This document shows positions 35,001 to 45,309 of a stretch of 64,000 nucleotides of DNA, piece by piece; position 1 is the stretch's first letter, and each line of letters starts with the position of its first letter. The notes under the pieces were generated by a model. That model was given only the letters and a program-made list of their open reading frames with translations, was not told the DNA's origin and did not search any database. The translations under genes were made by a program, and so were the position numbers. This DNA is from Epiperipatus broadwayi (lineage: Eukaryota; Onychophora; Udeonychophora; Euonychophora; Peripatidae), in the NCBI GenBank assembly GCA_028023455.1, contig JAQFVV010012497.1:62001-126000 (forward strand), written 5' to 3'.

Positions 35001-37084
35001 TCTATAAAATGGGCTATTTCAATGCAGATAAACAACAAATACAAGTCATATAAAACTCATTTTATTATTCAAACTTTATGTAATAAATCAACACCTAAAT
35101 ATACAATTAAATAATCAGCGCATAAGTTGATGTAAGCTATAAACACAGTATATGAAACATTTCTCAATCGATAACTAAAAAAGTGATCAATAACCAGCTT
35201 ATACAGTACACTTCAGGAATGAACAAGTCAATTATAAAACAAAAAAAAAGTACATTAAGTCAATTATCAATTTAAAGAATGGCTATTTATTATTTATCAT
35301 AGTATTGATGCCAATAGATAAAAGAGCATCAAGTGAGTTTGAGCTACATCAATTTTTGCTTTAAAAAAAACAACATAACTTTATTATTTAAATCAAAGCC
35401 TTTCCAACCTTTTAATGCAAGTTTTGTATAAAATATTTACTTCATATTTTAAACGTGTTGCATTTATTATATCAGTATAGAGTTTACTGCATTGTAAATG
35501 AATAAAGTGGATTAAATCATTACTACTGTAACTTTAGTAAATCACTTTTCCTAAAAAAAAAATTCCTATAAATAAAATCTTAACTTATTTGGTTATCATA
35601 GCAGTCAAATTCATAATTGCACAAAAGTTAAATTAATTAATACAGATAAAAAAATACAATTATTCTTTCCTTGAAATAAGACCAATCAGAACCATCACTT
35701 TCTGTAATCTATATTAAGAACTTAGTTCTGCTGATTGATACCTTAGAAGCAAAAATTTGAGATATATTTGTGTACTTTGCAAGATGTCATAGTAAGTAAG
35801 CCTTCTTTAATAATTAGCTACAATGTCAAACAAATCTATATCATAAAAACAGAAGGATTTTTTTTTTATGAAACTTGCTAATAAAACATGAATTTTGAAA
35901 TAAATTTAAAACTTAAAAAAAAAAAAGCCTTCCACATCTTTATTACTGTAACTATACAGTACTATTTTCAAATGGCAAATGCTAAATTAGTAAAAATAAC
36001 ACTAGCCAAAATTACAAATCCATTACCAATGGTTTCCCTGCTAAGGCTGACTTTTAAGTGCAAAGCAATATGGCTTTTTCCTATTATACAATTCCAATTC
36101 ACATTGCAACAACCTTTAATATGAAAAAAGATTCAGAATTGTAAAATTGATTTTTTTTTTTTTTTTAATTCTTTTCAAAAACAAACTTTGCCTGCTTTTA
36201 TGGCTGGTATATTTTTGTGAGTGTGAATATATATATAATGCTTAGAACACTAAGATGTTTATCCTTTTGTCAACTTTTATGAACTTTCAAAATTCAAACT
36301 ACTTTTGCTTATATATAATTTCTTACAAAAAAAAAACAAGGAATGGCAGTCATATCAATTTTCCCTCATTTGTATAAAGGATTTTAAACAAAATATTAAT
36401 TTGTCAGAATAGCTTAAGATAATCATAAAATTCTTTTTTGAAAGTTTTCTTTAGAATTACAGCACTTAATTTCTCATTTCTACAATGACTTCTTAAAGCA
36501 GGCATTTTATAAATGGCAACCTGAAAGATATATCTAATATACCTTTAAAACCCCTTTTTTTAGAAAAAATTTTATTATTAATAAATCTAAAAACTTTCAA
36601 CAAAATCTAACTTCTCCCAAATATATATTATAGAAGGATTTAGACTTAAATTTATTTAATAATTCTTCTACTTTATCCCTTTTTTTCATTACTTTAAAGT
36701 TTTTAGCATATTGATTGTGGTGAAAATAAATAAATAAACTGGAAGAATTATTAAATAAATATAAGTCCAGATACTTCTATAAAATATATTTTAGCAAGGA
36801 GGTTAGATTTTATTTCAAGATTTTAAATTTATTAGTGATAAGCACTATAATCTATTAATAATCATCCTTTTTTAATCTTATAAAACCATTATACATAAAA
36901 TACATAAATTTTCTAACAAAAAAAAAAAAAAAATTTTTTTTTAGCAAAATTATCTTGGTAACAAGTTAATCTAATAAACTTATTAAGGATATCACTTAAT
37001 ATAAATTATGATAATTTTAAAAATTACCATTATTATTCATTTTCAAAATGTTTAATATATTAAAAAAAAATATGACTATTTCTT

Positions 37085-37400
37085 TGTCTTTTAAATTATC
37101 TCATAAGGTTTTAAAAAGAAATCATGTTTGGAAATAAAAAAAATAACATGGAAAAAGGGCACTGAACCATTAATTTATTGGATATAAAAGAAAACTGATA
37201 GAAATATCATTCCTGCAATTATCTTTTTTGTAAGAAATTATATATAAAACCAGTTCATAAGCAGTTAAGTAAAGAAAAATTAAATTTTGTTCTACATTAC
37301 GTATTTATGAGAAAAAAAATAATAGACTATAAGATTACATTTGAACTGACAAAGATTGTCTTCATTTGAAAAAAAAAAGATAACAGTAATCCTGTAAATT
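37085..37400 (+). pseudogene. Penelope-like element relic inside the ATF4 intron
   Basis: It aligns by eye with the PLE at 2.87-3.20 kb. TGTTTGGAAATAAAAAAAAT...ATGGAAAAAGGGCACTGAAC matches TGTTTGGAAATAAGAAAATT...TGGAAAAGGGATGTTACA. ATTTATGAGAAAAAAA...AAGATTGTCTTCATTTGA matches TATGTCCATGAAAAAGA...AAGGTTGTCTTCTTTGAG. It is a GIY-YIG-region relic with no open frame, antisense to ATF4. Confidence 0.6.
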
Positions 37401-38423
37401 ACTTTATGCAATCCTAATATAGTATAAAAAGAATCCCTATTTATTCAGACACTTTCAATACTTTACACAAAAAATTATACAACATCCCAATATTTTTTTT
37501 TCTTCTTCAGTCCATAAAAACCTAAGTGTTGAAATGCTGGTTAACTTTTCAATTTTTTAAAAGTATCTAAATTTAAATTGGGAATATAGTTTATTTCTGT
37601 ATCACTACTATTAGGTTAAAAGTGATCAAACTGTTACTTCATGTAAAGAATAATGCTGTAGATGTTTCAATAAATGAACGTTTTCATTTTATATTCATTT
37701 TGAGCATGTTCAGTTATCTTCAAAATTTTACCCTAAAGTGAAATTATCTTTAGTGATACCATTTGAGTAAAAAAAAAAAAATTTTCTTGAGTAAAAATTT
37801 GTAGACATTCAATAGTAAATATAATGAATTATACACAAAATACCCAATGTAGGGCCAACAGTATGTTCCTTTTGAACCCAAATCAAATTTATTCTAAAAA
37901 TTGTAAATTTTTAAACAAATCTAACATAGAAATTTTGTAACAAACTTTTGTAATTTTTTCACAACTAAAAGAAATGAAATTTCACTTAAACTTTATACAT
38001 TAGTATAAAAGCAAGCACTTTGTGTTACAGTTCATGTGGTTTTTCTTATATAGATGTAAAAATCTGTCATGTTCATTTGTATGATTAAAGATGGAATCTC
38101 TTTCTTGTGATACATCTTCATATCATGCATGTAATGTTGGTTTGATAGGAGGTAAAACTTATTAAAGAATTCACTCAGTTACAAGGCAGAAAAAAAAAAA
38201 GTAAAATAACTAGAATTTCTATTTAAAAAAAGTTGCAAGGTGAACATATTTGATCACTGGTGATAGTTTGCCATTACTCCCCATCTTAAAAATTCCTAGC
38301 TGCTCTATAACATATACACCCAGGTCTTGTTTTATTTGTATTTATTTAATGCAATTTTGAAGTTATGCGGTTCATCTTTCTTCTTAATATCGTTGTATGC
38401 GGTTTTCTTTTATGCGATTAAAA

Positions 38424-38546
38424 ATTATTAAGTCAGAAGTTGAGCTCCAATAATGTGCTATTACTTTAAATATAAATTCTGCGCACTCACATGGCATATT
38501 TAAAGTAATAGCGCATTATCGGAGTTCGACTTCTCTAATAATTTCA
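38424..38546. repeat. Foldback/MITE-like inverted repeat, about 50-bp arms
   Basis: ATTATTAAGTCAGAAGTTGA at the left and its imperfect reverse complement at 38,546 enclose matching TATTACTTTAAATAT blocks with a spacer of about 22 bp. Confidence 0.8.
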
Positions 38547-40069
38547 ATATTTTCAGTGCTTTATAATAGTACTGCAATAGATTTTATGAAATAAAGAAAA
38601 TTCATAATTCACTTTAAATCAGGATTTCCCCATTTTATATACACACATTAAATTTTACAAGATTATAATGTAAATCTGTTCAAACGTTATAGATGCCTTT
38701 ATTATGCTTTTTGCATTTTAAATCATTCTATTTTTGCATTTTTAAAGGAGTATGTAATCAATTAATCATTTAGTGTCCGCAAATTTATTTTTAAAAGGTG
38801 AGTTATAGCGGTGGGAACAATTAAATTTGACAATTTAAATCTGATTTTTAATTATAATTAACAATTTAAAAATTACGTAACATGATCTGAAATTAATGTG
38901 ACGCAAAACAATGAAATTTGATTTTTAAATGGAATTGAAAATAAAAAAATTAAAAACAAAAATAAGAATTTAATTTTTAATTGTTAGTTTTAATTAAATT
39001 TTGTCCAACAATGGTGAGTCGGTGGCTTTTTATTATCATAAGTCTAAGTTCTTATTTGTATTTTAAACTTTTAGTTTATTCTAACGGAGAAGAAAAAAAC
39101 ACCTAAGAAAATGAATTTCTTTGGAAAAAAAAATTTCAATTTTAGATAGCTTAGCGAAATTGGAAGGATCAACAGCAATTGGAAAACATTTTGTTTGGGC
39201 GAGTCCATGATAAGAGCAATTAAAAAAATGAAGTTGGCGCTAGTTGTATTTTCTCTTGTGAAGTAGCTAACAGGTTTCTCTGGGCATAATTGCTGAGAAG
39301 CTACTGTACACGTACGAAAAATACTGTAAATTATGAATAAAAATATGTTTTCAATAAAATTAAATACTGTAGTTAATAAATAAGTAAAAAAAGTTTGTCT
39401 TGTATCAATTTTTTTTAATTTTGGAATTTTTTATTAGTCATATTTTATTTCCTTTTTTTTTTGGGTGCAAATTTTAAAGTAATTTTACGTTGTTGCATTG
39501 CTTTTATCCGATTTTTGAAAATTATAGTAACCTATCCCCCATTTTTCAAGGTAAGTTAAGTCTATTTTTGTGAGATTTCTTTTGTGCACGTTTTCTGAGG
39601 AACCTATCTACCGCATAAAAAGAGACCCAGGTGTATAGGCAACCCCAAGTTTGTTTGAGCATTGGTAATAAAAAAAACTACCAATAACCAAGTGTTCTTT
39701 TACTGTTTGATCACATATGATAGCACATCACAATGTTATTACAAGATTTGTTTTAGAAATAACCACAAATCCATATCAAAATACATTACTCCCAGTGAAA
39801 ATTTAATCACCTTGAATAAAATACAACAAAAGAGCTTTAATGTCAAAAACTGGCAATTCTTTCTAAATATTTGTAAACTATTGCTGATTTTAAACATCAA
39901 TAAAATGTATTTCTAAAATATAAATCAAATATATTAATGGATGCATATATTAAGTAATATAATATTAAATACAATATTTTATTAAATATTCACTTAAATA
40001 TCACATTGAGTCTTAAAAGTTGCAAACTAATTTCATCTAAATATAAGAGACAAAAACTTCAAAACTTAC

Positions 40070-40301
40070 ACTCATATAGTTGCCTATGTGAATCCAAATA
40101 CAGTTCATTAGATAAATCTAGTCCTGGTTTGAACTCCTCGACCTGGGTATGAGACAAACTGAAAACCTGGTCGGTGAAATCCTGCCCGACTAGTCCGGGA
40201 AATTTTGTATGAATACAAGCATTCTTCTCAAAAAATAAGTCACCCGTCTCCCAATCCCCACCCCATAATGACAAGTCTTCGTTGAAGTGACTCAAATTCA
40301 T
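40070..40301 (-). CDS. ATF4: ATF4-type transcription factor, first coding exon
   Basis: ATG at 40,301 in a good context (AACAACATGA) opens MNLSHFNEDLSLWGG and continues 77 codons plus one base to donor GAGT|GTAAGT (exon end 40,070). The carried T joins AT of the 32,035 exon as TAT, keeping frame. With this start the DWMLEKMD signature falls at residues 84-91, almost exactly as in vertebrate ATF4, which supports both exon and start. The transcript exon probably begins at 40,411 after the acceptor CTTTTTTTTCTTTTATTAG. Its 110-nt leader portion has no ATG, so the upstream ORFs that control ATF4 translation in other animals, if present, must lie in an earlier exon that I did not find. The frame is also open upstream of the ATG to the acceptor, so a longer N-terminus is not excluded. 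Confidence 0.8.
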
Positions 40302-40411
40302 GTTGTTGTTGCTGATAAAAATAGTCAAAAATTGATCCAACTTGTACAAAATTTGGTATTTGTTTGTGTGCCTGTTCTGCGTTAAACGCACGTAAAAAGA
40401 ATATGTAGGTC

Positions 40412-42340
40412 CTAATAAAAGAAAAAAAAGTTTAGTTAAAATATTCAGAGTTTAAAAAATAAAGATAAAATTATCTCAATAATTTAGTAATCAATTTTAT
40501 CCTATATTAGTTTTTTTTTTAATTTTTAACAAAACCGGGTCCTTATTCTAAACTAAATTTACATTATATTCAAAATTTACAAGTAAATTCAATGTGTATT
40601 TTTTTCATAATTAGTAAAGATTATTAATATGCAGATAAAGCTAAGAGATCTGGTACACACACTATAATAGGAATATTGCATTAGGTTATAATTCGCAAAT
40701 CTAGCCAAGATCATTTTCAGATTTAAAAAAGAATCAGTATCATACTAATATTGAATAGTTCTATGTTTAGTTTGAATGCAAAATACATTTTTAGAATTTG
40801 AGAGTAAGGTTAACAGTCATATACACCCTTAAAAGATTATTTTGGGAATTTTTATTCTAAAACTAAGGCAAGCAAAAAAATATACAATGCAAGGTCTTTA
40901 TTGGCTAAATTTTAAATATAAGCACATTAAATATAAATTAAAGGAATAATAAAGTATTGTAAGAGAAGTAAAAAGGTAAAGTATGAAGTCAATATTGATG
41001 TATAAAAGTCTCAATTTTTGCTTTACTTTCTGATCAAAAATACGTTTAATTTCTTACTGAATAAATTACAAATGGTCTCAAAATCTGCAAAAAACTTCAA
41101 TGAGAATAATAAGATGTAATTTCAAAGAAACAATATTCAAAAATGCTTATTTATTTATTTTTAATTCCATATAGAGGAATTTCATCAATCAAATACTACT
41201 GCTGTCCATTCAAAAAAAAAATTCATTAAGACATTCATTCAACATACAAAAATTGAAATTCTTAATTGTTCCAACAGATTTCATGTTTGTTATACACAAT
41301 GATTTAGAATATATAGCCACCCTAATAGTGGCAATTTTTAATTCAAAGGATTTAATTTCTAAGACCAATACTAAGAGAAATAAAGTTATAATTAGAACTT
41401 AATTCTTGGTACTATTACAAAGAGATAAGAAACTATATTAAGCATCCAATTTACCAATTTACTATGCAAATAAGGACTTATCCCACAGTCAATTGATCAG
41501 AATTTAAAACTTGAGCCATATCTAATATTTATAGTTCTAAATATTTATTCTTAAATAGTAACTAAGGAATGGAATTTTCTCATAGAATTAGACCCAAAGA
41601 TTTTTAAACTATCATTAGCTACTTTACTATTTACTTGATACTATAATCAAGTCAATTGAAAAATACAATTCGAAAGCTTTGTCAGTCATCTAAATTGATG
41701 TGACTGAGGAATTTTGTGTTGATAAATATGGCCATTGTTCTAAAAGCATCTATTTAGCAAATATGCTGAAGATTCCAAGACTCCATGCAAGCCTTGATAA
41801 GATTGTTCAATCTAAACTATTTTATAAGCTCATCATAGAACAATTAAGAGCTGCCTTCCATCCTTGTGCAAGGTTGAAAAAATAAGTTTATCAGATTCAT
41901 ATTAAATCTCTAATCTACCTAGAATTCAAATTCTCATTCTTGCGCCATTTCTAGTTTTTATATTAGTCAATAAGTTGGAAATGGAGCAAATCAGCATAAA
42001 ATTTTGAACTGAAGTAAACTTGCTTGATGTTATATAAATCTAAAATCATATCTAGTAATTATTTTAGTAGTATGTTTTTCATTACCAGTAATCATTTTAT
42101 TTTCCTTAAGCTAAAAAAGTCTTAAAAAATAGTGTAAGAACAACGATATATCCCTTAGCAAAAGCTTGAATAATCAATGATTATTAAATGCCTACTTAAA
42201 TAAATCCTGATTGCTACAACCATCTCTTTCCCCAGGTTTGAATCTCGAGCTTTATTAATAAAGGCAAAAATCATAAATCTGAGAATAGAGATCTAAATAC
42301 TAAGAAAAGGAATTTTATAAGCATCTGGTAATCATTATTC
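40412..42340. other. Region upstream of ATF4, AT-rich, promoter not identified
   Basis: The ATF4 promoter and first non-coding exon may lie here or further right. I found no convincing first exon, CpG-like patch or core promoter. Confidence 0.3.
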
Positions 42341-42344
42341 AAGC

Positions 42345-42613
42345 TTATGCTAAGTGATACTGAAGTGAAAAGCAAATCATACTGTTTAACTTATGCTGGA
42401 AGTTTGCAGATTTACTAGTATTCCTAACCCAAGAGAATAAGATGCCTACACTTAATAAAATGAAGGCACTAAAAGTTACTAGATTCAAATTATTCAAGAC
42501 TGACAAGTTCAAAATGAGAGGCTGATTTGAATTTGTTTTTAACTTGCCAAGCAAAATGGAATTGAGATAGTTGCTTGATGCACTTTGTTCTTCCAAACTG
42601 TTAAGTCTCAAAC
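42345..42613 (-). CDS. Possible terminal exon with one membrane segment
   Basis: After acceptor-like CTATCTTTTATATTTATTAAG (AG at 42,615-42,614) an open frame runs 88 codons to TAA. It reads RLNSLEEQSASSNYLNSILL and later a hydrophobic segment LVTFSAFILLSVGILFSW. A minus-strand AATAAA lies about 90 bp beyond the stop. AT-rich DNA often gives hydrophobic frames by chance, so this is weak. If real it is the end of a gene placed in tandem upstream of ATF4. Confidence 0.25.
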
Positions 42614-43261
42614 CTTAATAAATATAAAAGATAGAAAAAAGTATGCTAATGAAGACTTACTGGTAGGGATTTTATACACTACACAGTAATCACTAGATGG
42701 CATTAGAATGAAAAACTTATATTATTTAAGCAAGGGGATTTTATTATTAGATTAAACATTTTTATCCTAGACATGTAGTAATTGAAATGGACCCATCTGG
42801 AATGAACAATAGAATCAAAATCAAGGGCTTCACCAATGCAGACTTTACCAAGAAATCATATGTTTTAACAAATTTCTAAACTATTGTGCTTTCTGGTTTT
42901 CATTAAATTATATATAATTATTTTCTGTTATGACAATACTAGGTTGAACTTTATAATTCATAACTAAAATTTAATACTAATGTAAAAACGATTTATGATA
43001 ATAAAATTCTATATTATCTAGTTTTTTCAATGCTTAACTATCCATAACCTATAGTAACCAGGAAATATTAATGCTGGAAATGTAAAATTTACCCCAAAAA
43101 GATTCTATAAAATAGTGTAAAAACAAATACAGAATACATCAATTTTTAAGTAGATATCAAGAAAAAATATTCATTACACTTTATAAGTGCCATGAGGTTA
43201 ATTTTAAAAATGTAAAATATATAATAGGAATAGGTTATATGAATGTCATATATACATTGAT

Positions 43262-43680
43262 TTATCTAGAGGGATTTGAATCGAAGACTTTCCAGTCTCC
43301 CTTCAGTGATCCACTCCAACTTATACAATAGATACACATGATCACATCCATTTGACAATGATATACATATTTCATACTGAACCAGTTATCAGTTGGTCGG
43401 GAACATCACTCAATTTATATTAAGATAGCAAACCTTCAAACTAATAGATAGGCTTCAATCTTCTTCACTTTCCAACTCTTCAGTCATCTATGTCATTGAA
43501 AATCTGATGATGGCATTTTCAAAGTCCTTATTTGTCAATTTTGTTATAATACCCATATTGCCTGCCCGTTAAGTCATTCTGACCCCTCATATTTAGGACC
43601 TTAGGATCATTTAAATACCCAAAAGGATAGGCAGAATACAGGTAGAGTCTGTAATATTTAAATGCAAGTATGGTGTATAT
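43262..43680 (-). mobile_element. SINE-like element with tRNA-like 3' end, hammerhead module degraded
   Basis: Minus strand. It ends with a tRNA-like block whose B box is CTTCGATTCAAATCCCTC. Upstream comes ATGTGTATC, then the module CTGATAA, a shortened stem around GGTTC and GAAA at 43,396-43,370. The 5' half carries blocks shared by the other copies (TTCAATGA, TGCTATCTTAATATAA, GGATCATTTAAATA and a GGCAGAATACA end). The core G after CTGAT is changed, so this copy should be inactive. Confidence 0.75.
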
Positions 43681-43689
43681 ACTTAAGCA

Positions 43690-43990
43690 AAATGTAATTA
43701 GAGTGATTTCAAACAGACTTCAAAGCTCCCTTCAGTCATTCACTCCATCATATTCAATCTATACACATGACCACATATATGTGAAAATGATAAATGATCT
43801 TGATAAATGTATTTCGTGCTGAACCAGCACTCATCAGTTGGTTCGGATCATCTCATATAAATAATCGCTATGCAAATCTTCAAACTCTAATAGACAGGCT
43901 TTAATCTTCTAACTCTTCACCAATCCATATCATTGAAAATGTGATGATTTCATCCCTCTTATTTGTATTTAAATGGTCATAAGATCCTAC
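43690..43990 (-). mobile_element. SINE-like element with intact hammerhead core
   Basis: Minus strand. The core at 43,837-43,812 is CTGATGA, GTGCT-GGTTC-AGCAC (perfect 5-bp stem II), GAAA. It is preceded by GAACCAA and followed by ATACAT, which can pair with GTGTAT downstream as stem III. The tRNA-like end (GACTGAAGGGAGCTTTGAAG) follows. It forms a foldback with the next copy in opposite orientation. Confidence 0.8.
43812..43837 (-). ncRNA. Hammerhead-ribozyme-like core
   Basis: All conserved core bases are present (CTGATGA and GAAA) around a 5-bp stem with a GGTTC loop. Stem I would pair CCAA before the core with TTG after it. The expected NUH cleavage triplet would be AUA after GUGUAU, but two extra bases then sit before stem I, so cleavage is unproven. 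Confidence 0.55.
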
Positions 43991-44340
43991 ATATGAGGGG
44001 TCCGAATGACTTCAAGAATCAACATGGGTATGATAACAAAATTGGCAAACAGGCTTTGAAAGACCATCACATTTTCAATGATATGGATAGCTGAAAAGTG
44101 GAGAAGATTGAAGGCTGTCTATTAAAGTTTGAAGATTTGCTATCTTAATATAACCCAAGAACTGATATGTGTGTGAAATGATGATCCAAATCAATTGATG
44201 AGTGCTGGTTTAGCATAAAATACATATATAGATCATTTATCATTTTCACATACAAATGGCCATGTGTATCAGTTGGCTAAAATGGAGGGATGACTGAAGG
44301 GAGCTTAAAAGTCCTGAGTTCAAGTCCCTCTAATTATATC
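43990..44340 (+). mobile_element. SINE-like element, plus strand, forms foldback with the previous copy
   Basis: It carries the same block order as the minus-strand copies. Near 44,195-44,220 the module reads TTGATGA, GTGCT-GGTTT-AGCAT, AAAA. It continues GTGTATCAGTTGGCTAAAAT and ends CTGAGTTCAAGTCCCTC, which has the spacing of tRNA A and B boxes. Two core changes (C to T, G to A) mean it should not cleave. Confidence 0.75.
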
Positions 44341-44344
44341 TAGT

Positions 44345-45300
44345 TTAAGTATGTGCACTGTATTTAAATATTTATTTAAATGTTATCTAAAATTTTAACT
44401 TTGTCATAAAATTTGTAGATTGAATCTAAGCAATCATTCAATTATCTAGCTGATAAATATCCTATGCAGATTTAATCTTGTTGAAAAAAAGAATTTTATA
44501 GGAATTTTTGTAAATGGCAAGATACAATTTATAAATGTTTAAAAAATGTGAATATTTCTTAATTGAAAATGAAAAATCAAACAAATCCCCCCTTTTTATT
44601 TTTTCAATGCTTATTTTATTATATTTAAATTCGATTAATTTAAATTTAAAGTAAAAAGGTGGATTTGATTTTTCTATCAATGCATAAAGGTTAAGTCGAT
44701 AATTGAAAATGGAAGGGAAATCATTCCAGTATTACATGGAAAATATTGTGTACAAAAACGATATAGATATGAAATAGGCAGATGACTAATAATTTATCAA
44801 TATAAAATGTAATAAACAGGAAAATAATACGGTTTAGTAAGTAATCTTATTTGGAAATATTAAATACTTACAGAATATAATACATATTATGAAAAAATAA
44901 TTTTAGAAGGACACAAAGAAAATGCAAACAAAGTTTGTAAAATATTACATACAATAACCAAAACGGATTTATATATAAAACTAGGATTTTACAAGAAAAA
45001 AAGATAAAAAATGAAATCAACTACTAATAAAAAGAAATATTGCCCATAACTGTAATTCATTTTATAATTCTAGTGTTTCTTTTTAAGCAGTTTGGATAAT
45101 AAATACAGTATACAAAAAACCAAAAAGCCGCAAAAGCAAAAATATTTCAATTCTTTCAAGATCAATACTTCTAAGTTTAAGATCCAGAAACACCATGGTC
45201 TTTATTCTCAGTTGCCTGATAAGGCAGAATGAATGTTTGTGTAAATGATAAATATTTTTCCAATACATACAATACAATTATGATAGACAAAAATCAATCA
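44345..45300. other. AT-rich stretch without supported features
   Basis: No gene or repeat boundary identified. A donor-like GTAAGT on the minus strand near 44,870 lacks a coding partner. Confidence 0.35.
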
Positions 45301-45309
45301 TGGCCCTTA

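Larger units (their letters stand above)
32036..40069 (-). other. ATF4 intron of about 8.0 kb
   Basis: Bounded by GTAAGT (40,069-40,064) and a T-rich AATAG acceptor. It holds a Penelope-like relic at about 37.1 kb and a foldback at 38.4 kb. The rest is AT-rich without supported features. A possible 25-nt internal exon at about 32.6 kb was judged too weak. Confidence 0.75.

Noticed and set aside
42230-42260. CCAGGTTTGAATCTCGAG as the B box of another SINE
   Set aside because: No A box at the right distance and no family tail.
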